A stretch of 34,665 bases of DNA from Akkermansia muciniphila. GTDB lineage: Bacteria > Verrucomicrobiota > Kiritimatiellia > RFP12 > JAAYNR01. This document shows positions 7,386-15,581 of the stretch, one piece after another. Numbering within the stretch: the first letter of the stretch is position 1; the number at the start of each line of letters is the position of its first letter. Location of the stretch: positions 1 through 34,665 of the forward strand of contig CAMBQN010000008.1 in NCBI GenBank assembly GCA_945870025.1. The letters are read 5' to 3'. The translations under genes and the position numbers were made by a program. The notes under the pieces are model-generated. The model saw only the letters and a list, made by a program, of their open reading frames with translations, was not told the DNA's origin and made no database searches.

Positions 7386-8443
7386 TCAACGTCGGCATCA
7401 TCGGAATGGGTCGCAGCGGTTGGGAACTGCACGCCGAGCCGCTGCAGAAGATCACGGGATACCGGCTGGTCGCGGTGTGCGATCAGAGCCAGGCGCGGCT
7501 GGACAAGGCCGCACAGGCGTTCGGGGTCCGGACCTGCCAGGAGCCGCGTGCGATCCTCGATGATCCCCAGATTGACCTGGTGGTGATCGCCGCGCCGAGC
7601 AACTTGCACGCCTCGCTGGCGATCGCCGCGCTGAACGCGGGCAAGCATGCGCTGGTGGAGAAGCCGATGGCGCTGAACCTCGACGAAGCCGACGCCATGG
7701 TGGCGGCCGCCTGCCGCGCCAAGCGGCTGCTGACGGTCTTTCATAACCGCCGCTGGGATCGCGACTATCAGATGGTGAAGGCCCTGGTTCAAAAAGGGGT
7801 GCTGGGCGAAGTGCTCACTTTGGATTCCCGCGTGATGACCTACGGGCCTGGATGGACGACCTATGGCGTGGCGGAGTTCAACCCCCAGTGGCGCATTCAG
7901 AAAGCCCATGGCGGCGGGTTTTTGGCGGACTGGGGTCCGCATCTGGTGGAGCAGATGCTCGATCTGACCGGCCAATGGCCAGACCGCGTGACCTGCCAGT
8001 TGCGCGCTCAGATCTGGGCGAAAGAGGTCGAAGATTACTTCCACCTGCGGCTGTCCTTCCCGTCCGGTCTGCTGGTCACGCTCGAGGGCAGCAACAACGC
8101 CCGCACCCCGTTGCCGCGCTGGTTCCTGGCCGGCCGCGACGGCACGCTCGTGGCCGACGGCGCCTGGGGCAAATGGACCGACATGCGCATCCGCAGCACG
8201 GTCGCCGATATGCCGGTGGATCTGCTGCCGCAGGATGCCGGCCCGAGCAGCGGCGGCCGCTCCTACGATGTCGGCGATGAGTTGAGCGCCCAATTCTACG
8301 GCGACCTGCTCGACGCGCTCACCACCGGCCGGCCTCCGGCCGTCACCGCCCTTCGCGCTCGCAACGTGATGGCCATTCTGGATGCCGCGCGCCGGTCCCA
8401 CGCCGAGAACCAGACGGTCGCCATCGGTTCGCCAGCGACCTGA
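7382..8443 (+). CDS. Gfo/Idh/MocA-family NAD(P)-dependent oxidoreductase
   Basis: A 353-residue enzyme with an N-terminal Rossmann fold (NVGIIGMGRSG at residues 3-13, acidic Asp34 after the second strand) and the family signature EKPMALN with Lys94. A C-terminal alpha/beta substrate domain includes ADWGPHLVEQM, whose Asp and His form the usual catalytic pair. The family oxidises or reduces hydroxyls on sugars and cyclitols; MocA itself acts in rhizopine catabolism. The start at 7382 forms an ATGA overlap with the MttB-like stop, which indicates translational coupling. It is the last gene of the operon. I see no convincing terminator in the next 120 bases. Confidence 0.9.
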   Translation: MINVGIIGMGRSGWELHAEPLQKITGYRLVAVCDQSQARLDKAAQAFGVRTCQEPRAILDDPQIDLVVIAAPSNLHASLAIAALNAGKHALVEKPMALNLDEADAMVAAACRAKRLLTVFHNRRWDRDYQMVKALVQKGVLGEVLTLDSRVMTYGPGWTTYGVAEFNPQWRIQKAHGGGFLADWGPHLVEQMLDLTGQWPDRVTCQLRAQIWAKEVEDYFHLRLSFPSGLLVTLEGSNNARTPLPRWFLAGRDGTLVADGAWGKWTDMRIRSTVADMPVDLLPQDAGPSSGGRSYDVGDELSAQFYGDLLDALTTGRPPAVTALRARNVMAILDAARRSHAENQTVAIGSPAT

Positions 8444-8565
8444 TTGGACTCCAGCCGAAAAGAGGCGTGTCCCATCCGCGCCGCTGAGAAGGGCTATCAA
8501 CCTGAGGCGCTTGCCGTCGAGGGAATGCCCGTGCCGAATAGCGCTCAGTTAAGGGATTGCCCTCT
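8444..8565. other. Intergenic stretch after the catabolic operon
   Basis: I see no gene, clear hairpin terminator or promoter in these bases. They lead into the hexamer arrays starting at 8566. Confidence 0.4.
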
Positions 8566-8710
8566 TAATCCTAATCCTAATCCTAATCTTAATCTTAATC
8601 TTAATCTTAATCTACTGGTGTAGAACGGATTACGATTACGATTACGATTAGGATCGGAAGCATCGCTTAACCTATGAGTTATCGGGGTCGGTATCGGAAT
8701 CGGGGTCGAT
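8566..8710. repeat. Inverted hexamer arrays: TAATCY x8, GATTAC x4, ATCGGG-type x5
   Basis: Eight tandem hexamers (three TAATCC then five TAATCT, 8566-8613) are followed after 14 bases by four reverse-complement-type units (three GATTAC, one GATTAG, 8628-8651). The two arrays can pair as a long stem. A separate block of five ATCGGG/GTCGGT-type hexamers lies at 8681-8710. The same TAATCY units recur at 15582-15605, on the other side of the restriction-modification island. Confidence 0.7.
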
Positions 8711-8802
8711 TTTCCGTTGGTTTTAGGCGCTTCCAGGTTTGTGGGAGAATTTTTCATTGAAGGGGAAGCGGGGCCATGCTCAAGCCGTCGAACGGGAAGA
8801 GC

Positions 8803-8949
8803 CGACAAAGTGTGCGACGAAGCGTAAACGACAAAGTGTGCGACGAAGTGTGGGACGAAGTCCTGCTGCTCCTATCCATGCCACGCCACACTTTGTCGCT
8901 TTCTTCGTCCCACGCGTTGTCGTCTACGCTTCGTCGCCAGACTTTGTCG
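8803..8949. repeat. Large inverted repeat built from CGACAAAG/CGACGAAG units
   Basis: The left arm (8803-8860) is a string of CGACAAAGTGTG and CGACGAAG units. The right arm (about 8884-8949) carries their reverse complements in matching order with small indels, around a loop of about 25 bases. Short open frames across it are translated repeat, not genes. Function unknown; the shape suits a decayed palindromic mobile element. Confidence 0.6.
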
Positions 8950-9083
8950 AGACTGCTCTCGGCCAGCCCTATCTCAACACACAAGGGGCTTTCATGCCCG
9001 CGCTATACCCGATACCCGGCTTCTCAACCCATCCCGATCACATCCAGACCTATACAATTTCCCCCTACAAACCCGGAAGCGCC

Positions 9084-9120
9084 AAAATGATGTGGTCGCA
9101 AATAGCGACCACATCATTTT
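9084..9120. promoter_or_regulatory. Perfect 16-bp palindrome with 5-base loop upstream of the Mod gene
   Basis: AAAATGATGTGGTCGC (9084-9099) and its exact reverse complement (9105-9120) flank a 5-base loop. The stem ends in TTTT on the right, so it could act as a terminator for leftward-entering transcripts. It also lies 80 bases before the Mod start, where it could be an operator. The sequence does not decide between these. Confidence 0.55.
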
Positions 9121-9140
9121 CACACGGTTCTGAAAATATT

Positions 9141-9149
9141 TGCTATTCT
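9141..9149 (+). promoter_or_regulatory. Possible extended -10 promoter of the Mod-Res operon
   Basis: TGCTATTCT fits the extended -10 pattern (TGn then a TATAAT-like hexamer, one or two mismatches). There is no good -35 at 17 bases, which extended -10 promoters tolerate. It lies between the 9084-9120 palindrome and the ATG at 9200. Confidence 0.3.
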
Positions 9150-9199
9150 TTTGCCGTTCCCCGTTTTCCTTATGCCACCTTTCCCGGAGATCGCCCCGA

Positions 9200-10825
9200 A
9201 TGCCGAAGTACGACCACCTGTCCAAGGACGAACTCGTCCGCCTGCTCGCCGCGCGTGATCGCCGGGACGCCACGCGCTTCGGCCTCGTCTGGGAGGCCAA
9301 CGAGATTGACCGCGACAAGGCCATCAACTCCGATTTTGTGGCGCTGGACCTCGTGCCCGAACAGAGCGTCGGCGCCGCTCCCTGGCGCAACCTCATCATC
9401 GAGGGCGATAACTTCGACGCCCTGCGCTACCTGCGCATGACCCATGCCGGCCGCGTCAAGTGCATCTACATCGACCCACCCTACAATACCGGCAACCGCG
9501 ACTTTGTCTATAACGACCGCTTTGTGGACACAAACGATTCGTGGCGGCATTCGATGTGGTGCGAGTTCATGCATCAGCGTCTGTCACTTGCCAAGGATTT
9601 GCTCCGAGAGGACGGAGTGATTTTTGTGTCGATTGACGACAACGAGATGCCGGCCCTTGCGATGTTGATGAACAAGGTGTTCGGCAATGCAAACTGGGTT
9701 TCGACTTTTATCTGGAAAAAGAGTTACGGCGGAGGCTCAAAAAGTAAGCACGTTCTTGGCGTTCACGAATACGTGTTCTGCTTCGCGCAGTCAAAGGCCA
9801 TGCTCGACGATTTTTGGCTCCCACCGGACCCCAGCGCGGAAAAGCGTTATTACAAATACACAGATGAGTATGTAAAGACACGGGGCCCGTACCGTATAAA
9901 GCCTCTCGAAGCGACAAAGAGTATGGATGCCCGCCCAAATCTGGTGTTTCCAATTCCCGCTCCGGATGGCACCGAGGTGATGCCAAAGCGCCAGTGGTGG
10001 TGGAGTAAAGACCGTGTCATGCGGACGCTTTCAGAAAATGGACTGCATTTTACAAAGACGAAAACCGGTTGGAGCATATCCTACAAGCAATACTTGATAG
10101 GTGAGGACGGAGAGGCACGCGGTGTTAAGCCCTTTTCGATAATCGATGGCATTTACACGCAACAGGGCACAGATGATCTGCGCCGACTGTTCGACGACAA
10201 AGTCGTGTTGCAGTTCCCCAAACCAGTGGCGCTCATTGAGCGTTTTCTGCAAATAGGGTGTGGCCCAAACGACATATGTCTTGATTTCTTTGCCGGGTCT
10301 GGGACGACAGCCCAAGCGGTCTTGAAACAGAACGCCGCAGATGGCGGAAAACGTCGCTTCATTCTGGTTTCGAATGCTGAGACCAACGCCGAAGAACCAG
10401 ACAAGAATCTTTGCCGCGATATCTGTGCGAGGCGAGTACAACGGGCAATCGACGGTTACGGCGACTCGCCGGCCCTCGGCGGCGACTTCGCCTATCTACG
10501 CTGCCGTCGGATCGCGGCGGGCCGGTTGGTGGAGATCGAGCACGCGCAGGTTTGGGCCGCCTTGCAGATGATCCACCGCGAAACGCTGGAGCCCTTCGCG
10601 GAAACGGAGTTCCTGTGCGCGGGCGACGAGGAGTCCACGCTGATCTACGTGCCGCGTTTCACCTCTAAGCTGGCGCCGGCCTTGCGCAAGGCCGTCCAGG
10701 AGAGCGCCGCCGTGATTCTCTATTCCTGGCAGCCGGAAACCCTCCAGCAGCACATTCGCTCCAGCCATGTGCAGCACGAAGCCATCCCCGAAAGCCTGGC
10801 CCGGCGCTTTGGCATGAAAGGTTGA
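9200..10825 (+). CDS. Type III-like DNA methyltransferase (Mod), N6-adenine beta class
   Basis: This 541-residue protein has the beta-class amino-methyltransferase order. The catalytic motif DPPYNTGN (Asp92-Tyr95, within YIDPPYNTGNRDFVYND) comes first and the SAM-binding motif DFFAGSGTT (Asp362-Thr370) comes later, with a target-recognition region between. The pattern matches Mod subunits of type III restriction systems, which methylate adenine in an asymmetric site on one strand. The start at 9200 (MPKYDHLSKDEL) is preferred over an upstream in-frame codon at 9140, which adds an unlike leader; GGAG lies about 11 bases before it. The Res gene follows after four bases. The central part, roughly 9590-10430, has visibly lower GC and less biased codons than both ends, suggesting exchange of the recognition domain. 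Confidence 0.88.
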   Translation: MPKYDHLSKDELVRLLAARDRRDATRFGLVWEANEIDRDKAINSDFVALDLVPEQSVGAAPWRNLIIEGDNFDALRYLRMTHAGRVKCIYIDPPYNTGNRDFVYNDRFVDTNDSWRHSMWCEFMHQRLSLAKDLLREDGVIFVSIDDNEMPALAMLMNKVFGNANWVSTFIWKKSYGGGSKSKHVLGVHEYVFCFAQSKAMLDDFWLPPDPSAEKRYYKYTDEYVKTRGPYRIKPLEATKSMDARPNLVFPIPAPDGTEVMPKRQWWWSKDRVMRTLSENGLHFTKTKTGWSISYKQYLIGEDGEARGVKPFSIIDGIYTQQGTDDLRRLFDDKVVLQFPKPVALIERFLQIGCGPNDICLDFFAGSGTTAQAVLKQNAADGGKRRFILVSNAETNAEEPDKNLCRDICARRVQRAIDGYGDSPALGGDFAYLRCRRIAAGRLVEIEHAQVWAALQMIHRETLEPFAETEFLCAGDEESTLIYVPRFTSKLAPALRKAVQESAAVILYSWQPETLQQHIRSSHVQHEAIPESLARRFGMKG

Positions 10826-10829
10826 CACC

Positions 10830-13292
10830 ATGAGTGCCAAAACATTGCGCGGATTCCAGACAGAGGCCGTCAACAGCGGCGTAGACCTCTTTACCACGAC
10901 CAAACGCCTGCTCGATGCCGCTGGCGCCGATGCCGCCGGCAAGGCCTCGGCCATCAATCACAACGGCTATCTCCTGATCGAAGCGCCCACCGGCTCCGGC
11001 AAGACGCTCATGGCCGGCACCATCGTCGAGCGCTTCAGTCACGAAGAGGATGTTGTCTGGTTCTGGTTCGCCCCGTTCAAAGGCGTGGTCGGCCAGACCG
11101 CCGCCGTGCTGCGCGAGGAGTTTCACGGCCTGCGCCTGCGCGAGCTCGCGGATGACCGTTCCACGGCCATGAGCCGCCGTGGCGATGTCTTTGTGACCAC
11201 TTGGCAGGCCGTCGCCACGCGCGTGAAGGACAAGCGTAACGTCCGCAAGGAGGGTGACGCCAACCCCTCGATTGACACCCTGATAGAAGCCCTGCGCGAT
11301 CAGAACCTGCGCATCGGCGTGGTGGTGGACGAGGCGCATCACGGCTTTGGAGAGAACACGCTGGCCGCGAAGTTCTTCAAGGATATTCTGAAACCGGAGT
11401 ATACGATCCTCATCACCGCCACGCCGGATGATGCCGACGTGACCGCCTTCGAGAAGGCCATGGGCATTGCCGAACTGCAACGCATCCGCGTCAGCCGCGC
11501 CGATGCCGTCAAGGCGGGCCTCATCAAGACCGGCGTGAAGTGCGCGGCTTACTTTGTCGATCCCGAGAAGCGCGCCCTGGTCAATCTGCAGGATGTCGCC
11601 TTGCGCGACGGCGTGGCCGCGCATCGGACGTTGAAGCAGAAACTGATTGAGATGAAGGTGCCGCTCGTGCCGCTGCTGCTCGTGCAGGCCGACTCCGCCG
11701 AGAAGAGCGTGGAAAAGCTGCATGCCTCGCTGCTGCGCCTGGGGTTCACCGAGGCTCAGATTGCCGTGCACACTGCGGCGGAACCGGATGCCGACCTGCT
11801 GGCGCTGGCCAACGACGAACAACGCGAAGTGCTTGTATTCAAGATGGCGGTGGCCTTGGGCTTCGATGCTCCGCGCGCGTTCACCCTGGTTTCCATGCGA
11901 GCCAGCCGCGACCCGGATTTTGGCGTGCAGTTGGTTGGCCGCATTCTACGCGTTCATCGGCGGTTGCAAGGCCGGGCCCAGAGCCGCACACTGACAGAGA
12001 CCCTCAATTATGGATACGTCTTCCTGGCCGACGCAGAGTCACAGACCGGACTCGACCTCGCCGGGCAGAAGATGAACGCGATTCAGACCGAGTACGCCAA
12101 GGCCAGCACCGCCACTGTGGCCATCCACTATGGAGAGGGCGCTTCGGGCGTTGGCCAAGTCGAATCGAACGGCCAGATCAACTTCTCCGGGCTGTCGGAG
12201 CATCCGGTGCCGCAATCGCCCGTGGATATCGCAGCCGGTCAGGCAGTTGACACGCCCATGCAGTCATACATGGCCCATTTTGACTTCGGTGTCTTCTTCG
12301 GCAGCCAACCGCCACCCGGAGGCGGACCTTCCATAAACACCCCGACGCGGGTCTGTGGTCCGGTGGGGTCAAGCCGCTACCCGCTGCTGGCCGGGATGCC
12401 GCGCCGATTCAAGACGCAGGTCGTATGTTCTCAAAACGAGGTGACCGAGGAAGACTGTGCTGAACGATTCATCGTTTCCACGCGTGATCTGTTTGAGGCG
12501 ATGAAGACCAAGGTGCCCGTGGAAAAGCGCACGCTCGATGTTTTCGCGCACACCATCCAGCAGGAGTTCAATTTTGCGGCCGATCTCTCACCCGTTCAGG
12601 CGGCCGAGGCCGCGCAACGAGTTCTGTTGAGAAACAAGACGTTTGACCCGCGGGAATTGCGCCGCGCACTTCTCCGCAAAGTGCAACTGGTCATGCGCGA
12701 GGAAGTCATGCTCGAAGCGGACGATCCCGAGAAGGTCGCGCGCTTTCTCGATGTGATTCTCGCCACTCACCCCGAACTGCTCCTGGAGGCGCAGAAAGCC
12801 GCACACGCCAAGAATGCCGAGATTTTGGAGGCCGCCGACCTGCCCGTGGAGCTGGTCTGGTCCGAACCCCTGCCGAAGTCAACGCGCAACATCTATGGGG
12901 TAATGCCCGCCGGCCTGAACACGTGGGAAAAACCGTTTGCCGAACTCTTGGACCGCGACATGAACAAGATCGTGAAGTGGTGGCACCGCAACGAACCCCG
13001 CCAACCCTGGTCCGTGAACGTGCTCATGCCCGACGGCCGCGGCTTTTATCCCGACTTCGTGATCGGCATCGAAGGCCGCAAGACCGAAGACGGCGGGTTG
13101 CTCGCCGACCCTAAACTGAATTATCAACGCGACGACGAAGCCCCGAAGGTTCTCGCCGAACATCGCATCTACGGGCACGTGATGATTCTGTCGTTGGACG
13201 GCGTGCGCTGGATGATCGTCGGCTATGACGAAAAGGCGCATAAGCCTATACTTGCGAAGGAATTCCGCCTGGTGGACACGATAGATTTTTGA
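10830..13292 (+). CDS. Type III-like restriction helicase-endonuclease (Res)
   Basis: An 820-residue SF2 helicase. The N-terminus has Walker A APTGSGKT (Lys58, Thr59), then DEAH box VVVDEAHHG (Asp167-His170), motif III LITATP, and motif VI LVGRILRVHRR around residue 372. The C-terminus has YPDFVIGIEG followed by a DPK triplet, which fits a PD-(D/E)xK nuclease core as in Res subunits. Together with Mod it would translocate and cut unmodified DNA. It is somewhat shorter than many type III Res proteins (commonly 850-1000 residues). It begins four bases after the Mod stop, so the two are one transcript. A 52-base gap with AGGAGAAGGG then leads to tcmP. Confidence 0.85.
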   Translation: MSAKTLRGFQTEAVNSGVDLFTTTKRLLDAAGADAAGKASAINHNGYLLIEAPTGSGKTLMAGTIVERFSHEEDVVWFWFAPFKGVVGQTAAVLREEFHGLRLRELADDRSTAMSRRGDVFVTTWQAVATRVKDKRNVRKEGDANPSIDTLIEALRDQNLRIGVVVDEAHHGFGENTLAAKFFKDILKPEYTILITATPDDADVTAFEKAMGIAELQRIRVSRADAVKAGLIKTGVKCAAYFVDPEKRALVNLQDVALRDGVAAHRTLKQKLIEMKVPLVPLLLVQADSAEKSVEKLHASLLRLGFTEAQIAVHTAAEPDADLLALANDEQREVLVFKMAVALGFDAPRAFTLVSMRASRDPDFGVQLVGRILRVHRRLQGRAQSRTLTETLNYGYVFLADAESQTGLDLAGQKMNAIQTEYAKASTATVAIHYGEGASGVGQVESNGQINFSGLSEHPVPQSPVDIAAGQAVDTPMQSYMAHFDFGVFFGSQPPPGGGPSINTPTRVCGPVGSSRYPLLAGMPRRFKTQVVCSQNEVTEEDCAERFIVSTRDLFEAMKTKVPVEKRTLDVFAHTIQQEFNFAADLSPVQAAEAAQRVLLRNKTFDPRELRRALLRKVQLVMREEVMLEADDPEKVARFLDVILATHPELLLEAQKAAHAKNAEILEAADLPVELVWSEPLPKSTRNIYGVMPAGLNTWEKPFAELLDRDMNKIVKWWHRNEPRQPWSVNVLMPDGRGFYPDFVIGIEGRKTEDGGLLADPKLNYQRDDEAPKVLAEHRIYGHVMILSLDGVRWMIVGYDEKAHKPILAKEFRLVDTIDF

Positions 13293-13344
13293 GGGAGAAT
13301 AACCAAACTTCGTACAGTAAGAGAGGCCAAAGGAGAAGGGTGGC

Positions 13345-14550
13345 ATGGCGATCAAAGGTGACTTCTTTTCAGTGAAGCGGGAATGGTCAAAGCTCAAGGA
13401 CCAAATTCTCGACCATTATTTGTCGCCCTATCTGGCCAAAATCACGATGAACGGCTACCCCACGCGCATTGCCGACTGCTTCGCGGGCAAGGGAGCGTTT
13501 GACGATGGTTCCGAAGGTTCCCCGCTCATAATCGCACGACGCGTCGAAGATGCCAAATCCTTCCCTCACCCTCACAATAGTGATGTCAAGGCTGTCTTCA
13601 TAGAAAATAAATACGCGGCCGAGCTCCAAGGCAATATAGCCCAAAAACCGGGCTGTGAGGTCATTCCCGGGGAATACGAAACCTGCGTGAAGAGCTTTCT
13701 CACAAGTCCGATTCGGGACCGTAACTACTTCTTCTATGTGGATCCATACGGCGTTAAGAGTCTCGACTTTCACTACTTTAGCGGTCTGCGGGATGCGAAC
13801 TTTCAGACTCTAGAATTGTTGATCAATCTGAACACAACCGGTTTTCTTCGCGAAGGATCCCGTCTCCTAAAACTCGACCTTCAGGTTCCAGATTGGGCGG
13901 ATGATCTCGATTACGAGAAGGATGGCCTCAACACGACGGACAGGATGAATGAAATTGCAGGAGGCGATTACTGGCAGGAGGTCCTCAAGAGTTACAAGCG
14001 CGACGAGATTGACTTTCATGAGGCCGAGGAAGCTTTCATCGCCGGCTACCTTCAACGCCTCGATCAACTGTTCGCCTTCACAATCAGTGTTCCAATCATG
14101 GAACGCTCACACCACATGCCCAAGTATCGACTTGTGTTCGCCACCAACCACCACTCCGGGTTCATTTTAATGGCAACCGAAATGAACAAGGCGTGGCAGT
14201 CGGTCCTCTCCAATGAGCCCGACGGCCAACTAACGCTCTTCGATGATGCCACACTCAAGGGCACCAGTATTCAGGACAGGATTATGGCCGAAATAGCCTC
14301 ACCGTCCGAACTACGGGAACTCCTCATTCGTCTGATTCGAAAATACGGCTTCTACCACAGCCCCGCCGATTACAAGAGGGCCATCAAAGAAGGCGAAGGC
14401 ACGCTCTTTTCTGTCACACGGGAACCGGCCACAACCAAGACGGGGCGCCTATCGACATCCATGGACTATGAGACGTCCACGGTATTGGTAGGCACCGGTC
14501 CCAGAATATCAAAGAAATCCGTGAACATGAAACAGCCCGATCTGTTATAA
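13345..14550 (+). CDS. tcmP: TcmP-like (three-Cys-motif partner) methyltransferase-like protein
   Basis: This 401-residue protein resembles the three-Cys-motif partner family. It opens with the characteristic WSKLKDQILDHYLSPYL and then ADCFAGKGAF with GSPLIIAR. The DCFAGKG segment (residues 44-50) looks like SAM-binding motif I, and YVDPYGVKSL (Asp133-Gly136) looks like a methyltransferase motif IV. A Rossmann methyltransferase core is therefore plausible, though no activity is known to me. The C-terminal third (VTREPATTKTGRL onward) is low complexity. Family members are named for sitting beside a radical SAM-like protein with a three-Cys motif, which is true here. GC is visibly lower than in Res and in the next gene, suggesting a separate origin. 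TATAAT overlaps the stop codon but lacks a -35. Confidence 0.75.
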   Translation: MAIKGDFFSVKREWSKLKDQILDHYLSPYLAKITMNGYPTRIADCFAGKGAFDDGSEGSPLIIARRVEDAKSFPHPHNSDVKAVFIENKYAAELQGNIAQKPGCEVIPGEYETCVKSFLTSPIRDRNYFFYVDPYGVKSLDFHYFSGLRDANFQTLELLINLNTTGFLREGSRLLKLDLQVPDWADDLDYEKDGLNTTDRMNEIAGGDYWQEVLKSYKRDEIDFHEAEEAFIAGYLQRLDQLFAFTISVPIMERSHHMPKYRLVFATNHHSGFILMATEMNKAWQSVLSNEPDGQLTLFDDATLKGTSIQDRIMAEIASPSELRELLIRLIRKYGFYHSPADYKRAIKEGEGTLFSVTREPATTKTGRLSTSMDYETSTVLVGTGPRISKKSVNMKQPDLL

Positions 14551-14575
14551 TGGAGCTTCAGCCACGAGCCTCTCT

Positions 14576-15388
14576 ATGAACACCGCCACCGTACAAGCGC
14601 AACGACCGCCCTCAGGAACCCAGGAATGGGCAGCCAGCAACGTCAACATCCAGGACGGCTGCGAGCACGACTGCCGCTACTGCTACGCCAAGACCATGGC
14701 CATCCGCTTCAAGCGGGCGACCGCCAAGTCTTGGAGCACAACCCATCTCCGTCAGCACGATGTGGACCGCCGATACACCAAGCGAGACGGTCGGATCATG
14801 TTCCCGACCGCCCACGATATCACCCCGGCGAATCTGGATCCCTGCCTTGACGTGCTGACCCGGATGCTCGCTGCGGGCAACGAGGTCCTGATCGTCTCCA
14901 AACCCCGCGTGGCCTGTGTCAAACGCCTCTGCTCCGGTCTTCTGCCATATCGTGCCCAGATCGTTTTCCGCTTCTCCATCGCCTCGACTGACAACGCCGT
15001 TCTGTCCTTCTGGGAACCGGGCGCCCCCGCCTTCGAGGAGCGCCTGGAATGTCTCCGGCTCGCCCATCTCTCCGATTACGAGACCAGCGTCTCCTGTGAG
15101 CCGATCCTTGATGCCGATCCGGACGCCCTGGTGAAGGCCGTCCGCCCCTACGTCACCGATTCAATCTGGCTCGGCAAGATCAATCGCCTCCGAAACATCC
15201 TGCCCCTCAATTGCCCCAATGACGCCGAGGCCGTCCGCCACGGCGAGGCCCTCATGGCGACCCAAAACGACACCGCCATTCGCGCCCTCTACCGTCGCTA
15301 CCGCGCCGACCCCCTGATCAAGTGGAAAGACAGCATCAAGACGGTTGTCGGACTGGCACACCCGAAGAAACATGGTTTGGACATCTGA
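14576..15388 (+). CDS. Radical SAM protein with three-Cys motif (SPL/Gp37-Gp68-like)
   Basis: A 270-residue protein with a radical SAM cluster motif CEHDCRYCYA (Cys29, Cys33, Cys36; CxxxCxxC) after the NVNIQDG strand seen in spore-photoproduct-lyase-like and Rv2578c-like proteins. A later IVFRFSIAST and SVSCEPILD suit the remaining barrel strands, and WLGKINR the last one. It probably binds a [4Fe-4S] cluster and SAM. It is the last gene of the Mod-Res-TcmP series, 25 bases after TcmP, with no strong ribosome site of its own. The pairing with TcmP matches the family rule behind the TcmP name. Substrate unknown; a nucleic-acid base modification or repair role is inference. GC content is high, unlike TcmP. 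Confidence 0.78.
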   Translation: MNTATVQAQRPPSGTQEWAASNVNIQDGCEHDCRYCYAKTMAIRFKRATAKSWSTTHLRQHDVDRRYTKRDGRIMFPTAHDITPANLDPCLDVLTRMLAAGNEVLIVSKPRVACVKRLCSGLLPYRAQIVFRFSIASTDNAVLSFWEPGAPAFEERLECLRLAHLSDYETSVSCEPILDADPDALVKAVRPYVTDSIWLGKINRLRNILPLNCPNDAEAVRHGEALMATQNDTAIRALYRRYRADPLIKWKDSIKTVVGLAHPKKHGLDI

Positions 15389-15456
15389 GGGACACTGGGG
15401 GCTGAAGCCGGGACACCAGAGAAACCGTGACGCGTTCGAGATAGACGTCGTTTCTT

Positions 15457-15487
15457 CGCGGCGCAGCCGCGCGGCGGGCTTTTCTAT
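15457..15487 (+). terminator. Possible terminator after the radical SAM gene
   Basis: CGCGGC (15457-15462) and GCCGCG (15466-15471) form a perfect 6-bp stem with a 3-base loop. GGCGGGC and a TTTTCTATTT stretch follow a few bases later. The T run is not directly adjacent to the stem, so confidence is moderate. Confidence 0.4.
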
Positions 15488-15581
15488 TTCCTGTTTTCCA
15501 GTTTTCCTGATTAATACGAATTGCGCGGCTGAGTCGGATTAACGCATTCGAGCTTAACGCTATTGCGGGCCCGCTTAACCG

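Noticed and set aside
7232-8500. 422-codon minus-strand frame opposite the MttB-like and Gfo/Idh genes
   Set aside because: Composition is His/Arg/Gly-rich as in antisense shadows, and it lies opposite recognised genes.
8566-8949. CRISPR array
   Set aside because: Units are 6-12 bases, contiguous and partly inverted, without spacers of constant length. No cas gene is near.
8739-9440. Plus-strand frame over the repeat zone into the Mod gene
   Set aside because: It is translated palindrome and out of frame with the methyltransferase motifs.
10665-11822. 385-codon minus-strand frame opposite Res
   Set aside because: It lies opposite the helicase motifs of Res and has no domain of its own.
14546-14551. 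TATAAT at the tcmP stop as a promoter for the radical SAM gene
   Set aside because: No acceptable -35 lies 16-19 bases upstream, and the radical SAM start is only 25 bases away, so co-transcription is simpler.
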